NCBI GenBank assembly: GCA_011389895.1
Contig: JAABTN010000016.1
Coordinates: 1 to 64,000 of the forward strand
DNA from: Maritimibacter sp.
Lineage (GTDB): Bacteria; Pseudomonadota; Alphaproteobacteria; Rhodobacterales; Rhodobacteraceae
Direction: 5' to 3'
DNA length: 64,000 nt
Positions within the stretch are counted from its first letter, which is position 1. Every line of letters starts with the position of its first letter. Under the pieces are notes generated by a model that was given only the letters and a program-made list of their open reading frames with translations, was not told the origin of the DNA and made no database searches. Shown here in pieces: positions 49,890-59,148 of the stretch. The translations under genes and the position numbers were made by a program.

Positions 49890-51512
49890 TTATCCCAGCT
49901 TCACGTTGTCGATGCCCACGATCCGGTCATAGGCCCAGTAGAGGATCAGAACAGCTGCAAGGAGGATCGACCCCAGCGCCGCCGCGAGACCCCAGTTGAG
50001 GCTTGACGAAATGTGGTAGGCGATCCGGTTCGAGATGAAGATCCCGCTCGTGCCCCCGACGAGGGCGGGCGTGATGTAATACCCGATGGCCAGGATGAAC
50101 ACGAGGATCGATCCTGCACCGATGCCCGGCACGCTTTGCGGGAAATAGACCCGCCAGAACGCCACCCAATTGGTTGCGCCAAGGCTCTTGGCGGCGCGCA
50201 CGTAAGAGGGCGGGATCGTCGCCATGACCGAATAGAGTGGTAAGATCATGAAGGGCAAGAGGATGTGGGTCATCGCGATGATCGTACCCAATTGGTTGTT
50301 GATCATCACCAGTCGCCCGGCCTCGTTGATCAAACCGGACCAGACAAGGAGATCGTTGATCACCCCTTGTTGTTGTAACAAGACCTTCCACGCCGAGGTG
50401 CGCACGAGGAGCGAGGTCCAGAAAGGCAACAGCACGAGGATCATCAGAAGGCTCGATTGCCGCATCGGCAGTTTCGCCAGCAGGAAGGCGACCGGGTAGC
50501 CCAGCAAGATGGTCATGCCGGTGATGAAAAGGCTCATCCACACCGTTCGCCAGAAGAGTTTCAGATAAATCGCCCGGTCTTCCGACTGCGCCTCGATCCC
50601 GTCGGGGGTGAGCTGCATGTCGACGGCCTTTAGGAAATATCCCGGCGTGAAGGGGGGCGAATAGGCCTGAATCGTGCCCAGAACCTCGGGGCTGGCCCAA
50701 TCTTCGTCCATGTCGATAAAGGAGCTCTTGTAGCTCGGGGCCTCGAACCCTTCGACGGCTGCGGCGGCATCGGCCAGAAGGTCGGCGCCAAAGCCGTCGT
50801 AGCCGGAGATGTCCTGTTCTGTGAGATCCTCGTAGAGCATCGCGTGAACGAGCGCCCAAGGGTCTTCTGCCGCCGGGTTATCCTCGTCTTCCACCTGCAC
50901 GAAGTTCGCAAAGGTCGCATAGGCATCGGCGGTCTTGGGAAGCACGTCAGAGATGCCGTCCTTCAGAACAAAGGTCGGCCCCGGGTCTTCGGCCCCCTGC
51001 GCCTGGGCAAACCACGCCGGATCGCCCATGAATTCCGCCCAGAACACGTCTTCCGTCCAGCGCGCGTCCAGATCTTCAAATTGATCCTCGTAAACTTCGG
51101 CCATATCCCCGACTTCGCGCCCGCTTTGGCGAAACAGCGAGGAAATGCCTGTGGTCTCGTAATTGAGCCGCGACCCCAGCCGGGTGTGCGTCTTTGCCTC
51201 GGAGGCAAGGAACACGTCGATAAACAGCGCCCGGTAGACGGCTTCGTCCGGTGTCTCGGCCTCATCAGAATTCCAAGAGCTCATGGCGACGACCGTGCGG
51301 GGCAGCGTGTCACGCACGATGGTGTTCTCGACCGAACGGAACAACATGTCGGCAATCGGCAGGATGAAGGCCACGAGGACAAAGATCAAAAGCGGCGCGA
51401 TCAGCATGAGGGCGCGCATTTTCTGCTTGCGCAACGCTCGATTAAGGCTGGCTTTCAATGGCCGCCCATCGGCTGCCAGAACCGGGCCGTTGGTATCGCT
51501 CGCGTCGCTCAT
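49890..51512 (-). CDS. PotB-like ABC permease with a large periplasmic insertion
   Basis: Protein of 540 aa. TM1 is MLIAPLLIFVLVAFILPIAD (residues about 33-52). A large acidic, mostly polar stretch (about 60-310; WSNSDEAETPDEAVYRALF region, SGYDGFGADLLADAAAAVEG) precedes the remaining helices and the EAA-like loop YVRAAKSLGATNWVAFWRVY. PotB proteins are normally about 280-320 aa, so about 230 residues are inserted between TM1 and TM2, facing the periplasm. Forms the channel with the PotC-like protein. ATG 51512 is preferred to GTG 51518. Confidence 0.85.
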   Translation of the reverse strand: MSDASDTNGPVLAADGRPLKASLNRALRKQKMRALMLIAPLLIFVLVAFILPIADMLFRSVENTIVRDTLPRTVVAMSSWNSDEAETPDEAVYRALFIDVFLASEAKTHTRLGSRLNYETTGISSLFRQSGREVGDMAEVYEDQFEDLDARWTEDVFWAEFMGDPAWFAQAQGAEDPGPTFVLKDGISDVLPKTADAYATFANFVQVEDEDNPAAEDPWALVHAMLYEDLTEQDISGYDGFGADLLADAAAAVEGFEAPSYKSSFIDMDEDWASPEVLGTIQAYSPPFTPGYFLKAVDMQLTPDGIEAQSEDRAIYLKLFWRTVWMSLFITGMTILLGYPVAFLLAKLPMRQSSLLMILVLLPFWTSLLVRTSAWKVLLQQQGVINDLLVWSGLINEAGRLVMINNQLGTIIAMTHILLPFMILPLYSVMATIPPSYVRAAKSLGATNWVAFWRVYFPQSVPGIGAGSILVFILAIGYYITPALVGGTSGIFISNRIAYHISSSLNWGLAAALGSILLAAVLILYWAYDRIVGIDNVKLG

Positions 51513-51543
51513 GATCACTGTCCCATGGATAACGTTGTCGGGT

Positions 51544-51569
51544 GGGAGGGGCCGGTGTCGGCCCCTCCC
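51544..51569 (-). terminator. strong intercistronic hairpin after the polyamine-type binding-protein gene
   Basis: Eleven-base stem GGGAGGGGCCG (51544-51554) with CGGCCCCTCCC (51559-51569), GTGT loop. It lies between the binding-protein stop (51588) and the permease start (51512). No T-run, so probably an mRNA-protecting or attenuating element. Confidence 0.7.
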
Positions 51570-51587
51570 CTGTCATGTCACGTCAGA

Positions 51588-52697
51588 TTACTGAGCGAGC
51601 CAAGCCTGGAACTTGGAATCGAGGTCATCGCGGTAATCCGCCCACCATGTGTAGTTGTAGACAAACACGTTTTCGCTGTTTGCCGGTGCGGTCGGCATGT
51701 GCGGCCCCATCGGAATACCCAGCTCGGCGTGATCGCCCACGAGCGGTGCGGAAGACGCCCGCGCCGGACCGTACGAAATATAGGCCGCCTGGTCAGCGAG
51801 ACGCTGTGTGTCGGTCGCATATTCGACGAAGTCGAGCACGCGGTTCAGACGATCGTCCGGAAGACCGGCCGGGATGATCCAACCGTCAAGGTCGAACACC
51901 TGCGCGTCCCACAGCATTTCGAACGGCTGACCCTGCTCTTCAATCGCCGAGAACCAGCGACCGTTGTAGGACGAGCCCATCACGATCTCACCATCGGCGA
52001 GAAGCTGCGGCGGCTCGGCAGCAGCGGACCACCACACGATGTCATCCTTGATGGTGTCGAGCTTGGCAAAGGCACGGTCCTGCCCTTCCTCGGTTTCGAG
52101 CACGTCGTAGATGTCTTCCTTGGCGACACCGTCACACAGGAGCGCCCACTCCATGTTGTTGATCGGACGTTGCTCCAGCGCGCGCTGGCCCGGATATGTG
52201 TCGGTGTCGAAGAAGGCACAGATGCTTTCCGGTGCCGGTGCGCCCTCGGGCAGAAGGTCGGCGCGATACGCGGCGGTCGTCGAGTAGACGATCTGCGGGA
52301 TGAAGCAATCCGACACCAGAAGGTCGCCGAAGTCATCTTCGGCAGAGGAGCCATCGTCGCCTTCGGCGAGGATCTCGTTAGGATCGATCTCCATCGCGAG
52401 ACCTTCGTCGCAGAGACGGATCGCATCGGCGGCCACGACATCCACGAGATCCCAGGTCACGTTGCCCGCCTCGTTCATGGCGCGCAGCTTGGCCACCGCT
52501 TCCGGCGAGCTTTCATCCCAGCTGATCGACACATCGGGGTTCATTTCCATGTAAGGCTCGGCATAAGCCTTTTGCTGGCTGTCCTGGTACGCGCCGCCCC
52601 AGGAAACGAGCGTCATGTCGTTCGTCATTTCCTGTGCGCTGGCGATCGAGCCAACACCGGCAATAGCCGTACCCATCAGAATGGTCTTGAGTTTCAT
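51588..52697 (-). CDS. ABC substrate-binding protein, polyamine/putrescine type (PotD/PotF-like)
   Basis: Protein of 369 aa. Signal peptide MKLKTILMGTAIAGVGSIAS (cleavage after ASA). Mature part: MTLVSWGGAYQDSQQKAYAE, WDLVDVVAADAIRLCDEGLA, and an acidic EGDDGSSAEDD patch. Family includes spermidine/putrescine and related binding proteins. It is the second gene of the operon, between the ATPase and the permeases; ligand unknown. GGGAGATTACTT-like leader precedes ATG 52697. Confidence 0.88.
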   Translation of the reverse strand: MKLKTILMGTAIAGVGSIASAQEMTNDMTLVSWGGAYQDSQQKAYAEPYMEMNPDVSISWDESSPEAVAKLRAMNEAGNVTWDLVDVVAADAIRLCDEGLAMEIDPNEILAEGDDGSSAEDDFGDLLVSDCFIPQIVYSTTAAYRADLLPEGAPAPESICAFFDTDTYPGQRALEQRPINNMEWALLCDGVAKEDIYDVLETEEGQDRAFAKLDTIKDDIVWWSAAAEPPQLLADGEIVMGSSYNGRWFSAIEEQGQPFEMLWDAQVFDLDGWIIPAGLPDDRLNRVLDFVEYATDTQRLADQAAYISYGPARASSAPLVGDHAELGIPMGPHMPTAPANSENVFVYNYTWWADYRDDLDSKFQAWLAQ

Positions 52698-52741
52698 AAG
52701 TAATCTCCCAGTTGCCCTGTTGGTTTTGGGGGTCGAGACGG

Positions 52742-52790
52742 GCGAACCCGCCCCCGGTTCGCGCCCAGCTCTTGTGAACAAGAGGGGCGC
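52742..52790 (-). repeat. two tandem hairpins between the ATPase and binding-protein genes
   Basis: GCGAACC (52742-52748) pairs with GGTTCGC (52756-52762). GCGCCC (52761-52766) plus CTCTTGT (52769-52775) pair with ACAAGAG (52778-52784) and GGGCGC (52785-52790). The two share two bases and so may be alternatives. They lie just past the ATPase stop at 52798, ahead of the binding-protein start. Confidence 0.6.
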
Positions 52791-52797
52791 AAGACGC

Positions 52798-53898
52798 TCA
52801 GACATCAAGGGCGCGACAATCGCTCGGCAACCAGCCGATTTCGATCTGTTGGCCGGGTTTCAGTTTTTCCTGATCCGGCGCGTTGCGCGTCTTGATGATG
52901 AAATTCTCGCTTCCGGCCACGCGAAGCCGGGTGCGGAAGATGTCGCCCATGTAGATGAACTCAAGCACTTCGGCCTTGAGCGTATGGGCGCCTTCCTGAA
53001 GTCGTTCCTTGTTGTATTCGACCCGTTCGGGCCGGATCGAGACCGTGGTGCGCTGGCCAACTTCGCTGACGTTGACCGGCGTGGCGTCGATCACCTCGCC
53101 ATCATCGAGCGCGATGACGCAGGTGTCACCCTTGATCTCTTTCACCACGCCTTCCAGCGTGTTGTTCTCACCGATGAACTGGGCCACGAAGCCGTTCTTC
53201 GGTTTTTCATAAAGCACGTCCGGCGGATCGAGCTGCTGAATGCGGCCATCGTCGAACACGGCGACCCGGTCCGACATGGTCAGCGCTTCGGTCTGGTCAT
53301 GGGTCACGTACACGGTGGTGAGCCCAAGCTCATGCGCCAGATGTGTAATCTCGAACTGCATATGCTCCCGCAACTGTTTATCCAATGCGCCGAGCGGTTC
53401 GTCCATGAGTACGAGATCAGGTTCGAACACAAGTGCGCGAGCAAGCGCGATGCGCTGCTGCTGACCGCCCGAAAGCTGTGCGGGACGACGATTGAGGAAA
53501 TCGCCCATCTGCACCATCTCAAGTGCGCGGGTGACCTTGGACTCGCGATCGGACTTGGCGATCTTGCGAACTTCGAGCGGGAAAGACAGGTTCTCGCCCA
53601 CCGTCATATGCGGGAACAATGCATAGTTTTGGAACACCATGCCGACCCCACGCTTGTGCGGCGGGATGTTGTTGATCGGCGACCCGTCCAGCAGGATGTC
53701 GCCGTGTGTGGCGGTCTCGAAGCCCGCGAGCATCATCAGGCAGGTCGTCTTACCCGACCCCGACGGCCCCAGCATTGTCAGAAACTCGCCCTTGCCAATG
53801 GACAAATTCAGATCCTTAACGACGAGCGTTTCGCCATCATAGGATTTCTGAACACGATCAAACACGACGAAACCGTCGTTCGTTTCTGTGTCAGCCAA
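52798..53898 (-). CDS. polyamine-type ABC transporter ATPase (PotA-like)
   Basis: Protein of about 366 aa. Walker A GPSGSGKTTC, signature LSGGQQQRIALARALVFEPD, Walker B DLVLMDEPLGAL and a C-terminal TOBE domain (about residues 280-360). First gene of the operon. No ATG near the N-terminus: TTG 53898 has AAGGGG six bases upstream. GTG 53958 would add a 20-residue basic leader unlike PotA. Energises the two permeases. Confidence 0.88.
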   Translation of the reverse strand: MADTETNDGFVVFDRVQKSYDGETLVVKDLNLSIGKGEFLTMLGPSGSGKTTCLMMLAGFETATHGDILLDGSPINNIPPHKRGVGMVFQNYALFPHMTVGENLSFPLEVRKIAKSDRESKVTRALEMVQMGDFLNRRPAQLSGGQQQRIALARALVFEPDLVLMDEPLGALDKQLREHMQFEITHLAHELGLTTVYVTHDQTEALTMSDRVAVFDDGRIQQLDPPDVLYEKPKNGFVAQFIGENNTLEGVVKEIKGDTCVIALDDGEVIDATPVNVSEVGQRTTVSIRPERVEYNKERLQEGAHTLKAEVLEFIYMGDIFRTRLRVAGSENFIIKTRNAPDQEKLKPGQQIEIGWLPSDCRALDV

Positions 53899-54273
53899 AA
53901 GGCACCCCTTTTCCCTGTCGGTTATGTCGTTCTTCTTCTTTTGACCAAAAAAGATCACGATAGATTTTGAATTTCAACAGGATTTCCCCTGCTTGTCGTT
54001 GCGTCAGGTATTTGTCCTGATTTTTGCACCCTTTAAGGCATCGATTGAAGGCTTTACTGTTTTTACCAGAACAAATGAACCGTGAAAGCGGACAAGTTTA
54101 GTCAAAAAGCCTAAGTCACGATTTCGATATTTCACGCCAAATCGAGCCCCTTTTTGGGACAGGCGACACAGGACCGACCGTGGCCACGCCCGACAGACCT
54201 GTCAATCTTGCCTGCCACAGGCCCAAGACAGGTGGCAAACAAGAGGGCGCGAAGGTGAAGACAACCGCCCCGA
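53899..54273. other. intergenic region with promoter of the polyamine-type operon
   Basis: About 375 bases, visibly AT-richer than the surroundings, between the ATPase gene and the ArgE-like gene stop. A short inverted repeat TCAGG-n7-CCTGA (54004-54020) is a possible operator. No gene, tRNA or small RNA seen. I could not fix the promoter hexamers with confidence. Confidence 0.45.
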
Positions 54274-55452
54274 TCACCGCCCTTTCGCGGATCGTTCGAT
54301 CACACCTGTCAACATGTCGAGACAAGCGGAAAGCTGGTCCATGGCCACGAATTCATCCGGCTTGTGCGCCTGTTCGATCGACCCGGGGCCGCAAATGACA
54401 ACGCTCATCCCCAGACCTTGGAAAAGCCCCGCCTCGGTGCCGAAGGCGACCAGCCCGGCGGTGTTCGCCCCGGTCAGCTCGGCAAGCAGATCGCGCGCGG
54501 CGTTGTCTTCCATGGGCTCCAGCCCCGGCACCTCGCCCACCACCTCGGTTTCGATCCCCGCCTCCGGGTGCACCGCCTGCATCGCGGGCAGCAGAACATC
54601 CTCGGCATAGGCATTGATCTCGCTCTTGACGAAATCGAAATCCGACTGCTGCACCGGGCGAAACTCCCATTCCACCTCGGCCTTGCCGACGATCACGTTG
54701 TGGGCGACGCCGCCGTGAAGGCCGCCGATGTTGATCGTGGTCCAGGGCGGCTCAAACCCCTGCCCCGCCGGTGCGCGCGTTTTCAGGGTCTCGCGCAATT
54801 CCATCAACCGCGCGACATAACGCACCGCATATTCCGCCGCGTTGACCCCCTGATCCGGGGCCGATCCATGGCCTTCCAGCCCGTGAAACCGGGTGGTGTA
54901 TTCACAACAGCCCTTGTGCCCCTCGATGATCCGCATCTCGGTCGGCTCCCCGATGATGGCCATGGCGGGCGTCACGTCCCGATCGGTGAGCGCCTTGACC
55001 AGCTCGGCAGCCCCCAGACACCCGACCTCTTCGTCATGGGTGAAGGCGAAATGCACCGGGCGTGTCAGGGCGGCGGTCGTCAGTTTCGGCGCAAGCGCGA
55101 GACAGCAGGCGATGAACCCCTTCATGTCGCAGGTGCCGCGCCCATAAAGCAGACCATCGTCCTCGCGCAGTTCGAAAGGGTCGCTGGTCCAATCCTGATC
55201 CGCCACCGGGACCACATCGGAATGGCCCGACAACACCACGCCGCCATCGCCCTCGGGCCCGAAGGTGGCGAAAAGGTTGGCCTTGCCCGCCTCATGGCTT
55301 GCCAGAACCTCGACCCGCGCGCCGTGCTGTTCAAGATAGGCGGCAATCCAGTCGATCAACGCCCGGTTCGGGTCCGAGGACACGGTGGGAAAGGCGATGA
55401 GGCGGGCAAGGATGTCGCGGGTGGCGGCAAGGGTGGTGGCATGATCTGTCAT
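54274..55452 (-). CDS. argE: ArgE-like acetylornithine deacetylase (M20 family)
   Basis: M20 metallo-deacylase, 392 aa. Metal ligands lie in VVLSGHSDVVPVADQDW, YGRGTCDMKGF, FAFTHDEEVGCLGAAEL (Glu-Glu) and GEPTEM, with a C-terminal His in GSIEQAHKPDEF. ArgE removes the acetyl group from N-acetylornithine; relatives act on other N-acyl amino acids. In this organism group ArgJ often does the arginine step, so ArgE may serve catabolism. ATG 55452; lies between the polyamine-type transporter and the exporter. Confidence 0.9.
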   Translation of the reverse strand: MTDHATTLAATRDILARLIAFPTVSSDPNRALIDWIAAYLEQHGARVEVLASHEAGKANLFATFGPEGDGGVVLSGHSDVVPVADQDWTSDPFELREDDGLLYGRGTCDMKGFIACCLALAPKLTTAALTRPVHFAFTHDEEVGCLGAAELVKALTDRDVTPAMAIIGEPTEMRIIEGHKGCCEYTTRFHGLEGHGSAPDQGVNAAEYAVRYVARLMELRETLKTRAPAGQGFEPPWTTINIGGLHGGVAHNVIVGKAEVEWEFRPVQQSDFDFVKSEINAYAEDVLLPAMQAVHPEAGIETEVVGEVPGLEPMEDNAARDLLAELTGANTAGLVAFGTEAGLFQGLGMSVVICGPGSIEQAHKPDEFVAMDQLSACLDMLTGVIERSAKGR

Positions 55453-55552
55453 GCGCGCGACCCTGCCACCAAATGCGCGCCTTGCCCAGACCTGCCGGAT
55501 GGCGGGCGGCGCCAATTCGACATGTCAGGCCGAGCTTGAAACAAGCCGCCGC

Positions 55553-56776
55553 TCAGGGGGTAAGATTTGCCTCGCGCGCGGTGACGAGGGTTCCGTCAGC
55601 GACGCGATCCGAGGGATGGGTGATGACCGTCTGGCCCGCCCCCATCCCGCCGGTCACCTGCGCCATATCGGCGTTGCGGCGTCCGATCTCGACCGTGGTC
55701 AGGACCGCCGCGTCGCCCTCGACCACGAAAACCGCCCAGTCGTCGCCGTCGCGAAACAGGGCCGAGATCGGCACCTGAAGCGTGTCGTCGGACGCCCACT
55801 CCACCACGCGGGCATAGACCCGGAAATTGTGTCCCATGGGCGGCACGACCTGCCCCTCGGCAAAATCGAGGACGACACGCACACGCTGTTCCTCGATGCC
55901 CAATGCGGAAACCTTGGTGAAAGCGGCTGGCTCCACGGCGCGCACCACGGCCTCAAGCGCCTCGTCCCCGCCCCAGCGTTCCACATGCGCGGCGGCACCG
56001 GGGCTGACGCGCACCGCGTCGGTCGACAGAAGGTCCACCACGATTTCAAGATCGTCGGTCGGCCCGATCGACAAAAGCGTCGCCCCCGCGGCAACCGGGC
56101 GGGCCGAGACGCTGGCCACGGAAAGCACGGTGCCCGAAACCGGGGCACGGATATGGATGCAGCATTCCGCGTCACCGCTGTCCCCACCCCCTGCGCGTTG
56201 GCCCGGTTCGATCAGGACCGCGCGCGCCGCGGCCAGTTCGCTTTCGCGCATATCCTCGGTCGCATGGGCGCTGTCCATTTGCGCCGCCGCGATATCAAGC
56301 GCGGTTTCCGCCTGCTCCAACTGCGCATCGGGCGCGGTGCCACGATCATGCAGGTCGACGACCCGGTTCAGGCTGCGTTGCGCATTGTTCAAATCCGCCT
56401 CGGCACGCGTCGCCTGTGCGCGCGCTAAAGCCAGCGCGGCCTCGGCCTGTGCCACCGCCGCCTGCGCCTGCGCGCGGGCGCGTTCATCAAGGAACGCCGG
56501 CTCACCCGGTTCGATCCGGGCGACCACGGTTTCCTCGGCGATCACCTGTGACCCGACCGCCACCGGGGCGCGCAACAGGGTGCCCGCCACAGGTGCGGCG
56601 ACATCGTAGACATCGCGCACCCGCGTCTTGCCATCGGCGTTGATCGTGACCTCCATCGGGCCGGACGACACCTCGACCATGTCCACCGGCACCACGTCGG
56701 GCTGGATCGAAACCCAGACCGCCCCACCGATGGCCGCGAGCGCCACCGCGCCGATGACGATGTTTCTCAGTTTCAT
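55553..56776 (-). CDS. HlyD-like periplasmic adaptor of an ABC exporter
   Basis: Protein of 407 aa. N-terminal signal anchor (IVIGAVALAAIGGAVWVSIQ) followed by a lipoyl-like half (RDVYDVAAPVAGTLLRAPVA), a coiled-coil hairpin (ARAQAQAAVAQAEAALALAR, about residues 100-185) and beta-barrel region (APVSGTVLSVASVSARPVAA). It bridges the inner-membrane permease to an outer-membrane channel. Starts four bases after the FtsX permease stop; third gene of the operon. Confidence 0.87.
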   Translation of the reverse strand: MKLRNIVIGAVALAAIGGAVWVSIQPDVVPVDMVEVSSGPMEVTINADGKTRVRDVYDVAAPVAGTLLRAPVAVGSQVIAEETVVARIEPGEPAFLDERARAQAQAAVAQAEAALALARAQATRAEADLNNAQRSLNRVVDLHDRGTAPDAQLEQAETALDIAAAQMDSAHATEDMRESELAAARAVLIEPGQRAGGGDSGDAECCIHIRAPVSGTVLSVASVSARPVAAGATLLSIGPTDDLEIVVDLLSTDAVRVSPGAAAHVERWGGDEALEAVVRAVEPAAFTKVSALGIEEQRVRVVLDFAEGQVVPPMGHNFRVYARVVEWASDDTLQVPISALFRDGDDWAVFVVEGDAAVLTTVEIGRRNADMAQVTGGMGAGQTVITHPSDRVADGTLVTAREANLTP

Positions 56777-56780
56777 GGTC

Positions 56781-59144
56781 TTACTCCCTTGTCTTCATGA
56801 CGGCGACGAGATCCATCCGGTCGATCCGCCGCCGCACGATCATGGCCGAGAACAGGGTGGCCCCGGCCACCACGCCCGTTGCGCGCCAATAGGTCGTCTC
56901 GGTCACGATGAGCGGCAGGGCATAGAGATCGGATTCGAAACTTTGCACCATGCCCGCCGCCAGCCCGTATCCCATAGCGAGACCAAGCGGGATCGCCACG
57001 ATGGTCAGAATGAACAACTCGCCCAAAAGGATGTAGCTCACTTCGCCCCGCGTGAAGCCCAAGATGCGCAGCGAAGCCAGCTCGCGCGCACGCTCGGACA
57101 GTTGGATGCGGGCCGAATTGTAGACCACGCCAATGGCTATGAGCGCGGCCATCAGGGTGTAGATCGTCAGCGTGATCCCCGCGCTCTCCGCGATGGTTTC
57201 ATCAAAGCCCGTGCGCACCTCGCTCATGTAAGTGATGCCGGAGATCGCCGGGCTGGATTTCACCGCCTCGAACAGCGCGTCCGCCTCGGCGCTGTCGATC
57301 TTCACGTTGGCCAGTTGCAGCGTTGGTGCCTTGCCCAGCATCGCGGCGACCGTCTCAAGCTCCATATAGGCGGACAGGCCGAAAAACTGCGCCACAGTTC
57401 CGGTGACGGGAACCCGGTAGACCGCGTCGCCTTCTTGAAGAAACTCGATCTCGATCACGTCGCCCACCTCGGCGCGCAGGTGTCCGGCAAGCCGTTTTGC
57501 AAGAACGATCCCGTTCTCGGGACGCACCTCGACCCGGTCGTCACCATCGAAGACCCGCACCAGATCATTGCCCGGGCGCGCCGCGTCGATTCCAATGGTG
57601 CGGGTGTAATGACCGTGCGACAGGCGCGCGGCCAAGGTCAGCGCGCCTTCGGCCATCATCACGCCGGGTAGGTCCGCCACCGCGTCCAGCACCACCTCGG
57701 GGCGTTCACCGGCAAACTCGAGAATCGCATCCTGCCGGTTGACCTGCACGAACGCCACGTCGAGCAGTTCATCAAAGCTGTCGAACATGAAAAGCCCCGC
57801 GACGATGATCGCCGCCGATGTCGCGATCCCGAGACTGGTAAGCGCGGCGCGCAGCGGCCAGCGCCCGATTGACCGCAAGATCATCATGGTCGGTTGTTCC
57901 GGGCGCAACAGGCGCACGAGGTAATCGAACACGCCGCGCCTGAACCGGGTCGGCGCGGGCGGGTTCATGGCGACCGCGGGCGACAGCCCCGCAACGCGGC
58001 GCACCGCCATGAGCGCCCCGGCAAAAGCCGCGAAAAGCCCCGCCGCAGCCCCGATCACGTAGACCGAGGGGTGCTGTGCGAAGACAAGGTAGGGAAAGTG
58101 GAAATACTCGACATAGACGCCTGCCATGGCCTTTGAGGCCGCCAGCCCCATGATCCAGCCGAGGCCCACGCCGATGGCCCCGATCCCAAGGCTGAGCTTC
58201 AGGTAATGGGCGGCGATTTCGAAGGTCGAATAGCCAAGCGCTTTTAACAGCCCGATCTGCTCACGCTCCAACTGGATCATCCGGCCCAGCACCATGTTCA
58301 CCAGAAAGGCGCTCACCACCAGAAAGATCGGCGGCACGATCCGCGCCATCACGCCAAGCTGATCCAGCTCGCCCTCGAGAAAGGCGTTGGATATCTGCTG
58401 GTCGCGGTCATGTGCGCCGGTGCCGCCATAGGGCTTCAACAACGTCTCAAGCGCGTCCTTGACCGGGGCCAGCGCGGTACCCCGTGTCACCGACAGCGTC
58501 ACCGAATTGAACGCGCCAGACAGGTTGAAGGCCGCCGCAAGCACATCTTCGGCCATCCACAGGATACCGAAGCGTTCGTCATCCGGCATGATCGACCCGG
58601 GCCCGATGGTATAGATGAACTCGGGGCTAAGCGCGACACCCACGATGCGGACGTCGCGCTTCTGCCCGTTCAGCGTGACCGAGAACCGGTCCCCCGGCCC
58701 GTAGCCATGGGCGCGCGCGAAGGCTTCGTTCACCAGCACCTCGTCGCGTTCGCCGAACCCGGGCATCCGGCCCTGTTTCAATGTGAGCGCGTTCATCACC
58801 GGCGCACCCGATTGCGGGATCGACAAAAGGCGTGCGGTCGCAGGGCCGGACAGACCCGGCAGGTCCATCACCGCGAATGCGCTGATCCGGGCCTCGACCC
58901 GGGCGACCCCGGGGATCTCCGCGATCTCTTCCACCAATGATTTCGGGGCCCGGCTCGCCGAAGACCAGATATCGGCAAACCGCGCGCGGTCATAGAACGT
59001 GTCGCGGGTCTCGGTCAGCGACAATTGCGTGCCGAAGGCCATGACCATGATCATCACGCCGACCGACAGAACCGCTGCGATCGCGATCGCCTGCGCCCAG
59101 AGGCGGCGGATATCGCGGATCAGCTTCTTGTCGAGCGCGCGCAT
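56781..59144 (-). CDS. FtsX-type ABC exporter permease (two FtsX domains)
   Basis: Protein of 787 aa with paired FtsX cores: about residues 265-390 (LVVSAFLVNMVLGRMIQLER; EQIGLLKALGYSTFEIAAHY) and the C-terminal 125 residues (GITLTIYTLMAALIAIGVVY; ASLRILGFTRGEVSYILLGE), with large periplasmic regions between. This layout fits mechanotransmission exporters such as DevC/LolC/MacB relatives. The cytoplasmic ATPase is encoded just upstream. Cargo unknown. ATG 59144. Confidence 0.87.
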   Translation of the reverse strand: MRALDKKLIRDIRRLWAQAIAIAAVLSVGVMIMVMAFGTQLSLTETRDTFYDRARFADIWSSASRAPKSLVEEIAEIPGVARVEARISAFAVMDLPGLSGPATARLLSIPQSGAPVMNALTLKQGRMPGFGERDEVLVNEAFARAHGYGPGDRFSVTLNGQKRDVRIVGVALSPEFIYTIGPGSIMPDDERFGILWMAEDVLAAAFNLSGAFNSVTLSVTRGTALAPVKDALETLLKPYGGTGAHDRDQQISNAFLEGELDQLGVMARIVPPIFLVVSAFLVNMVLGRMIQLEREQIGLLKALGYSTFEIAAHYLKLSLGIGAIGVGLGWIMGLAASKAMAGVYVEYFHFPYLVFAQHPSVYVIGAAAGLFAAFAGALMAVRRVAGLSPAVAMNPPAPTRFRRGVFDYLVRLLRPEQPTMMILRSIGRWPLRAALTSLGIATSAAIIVAGLFMFDSFDELLDVAFVQVNRQDAILEFAGERPEVVLDAVADLPGVMMAEGALTLAARLSHGHYTRTIGIDAARPGNDLVRVFDGDDRVEVRPENGIVLAKRLAGHLRAEVGDVIEIEFLQEGDAVYRVPVTGTVAQFFGLSAYMELETVAAMLGKAPTLQLANVKIDSAEADALFEAVKSSPAISGITYMSEVRTGFDETIAESAGITLTIYTLMAALIAIGVVYNSARIQLSERARELASLRILGFTRGEVSYILLGELFILTIVAIPLGLAMGYGLAAGMVQSFESDLYALPLIVTETTYWRATGVVAGATLFSAMIVRRRIDRMDLVAVMKTRE

Positions 59145-59148
59145 GCTT

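Noticed and set aside
50844-52703. 619-codon plus-strand frame opposite permease and binding-protein genes
   Set aside because: Spans two confident genes and their hairpin; no family resemblance.
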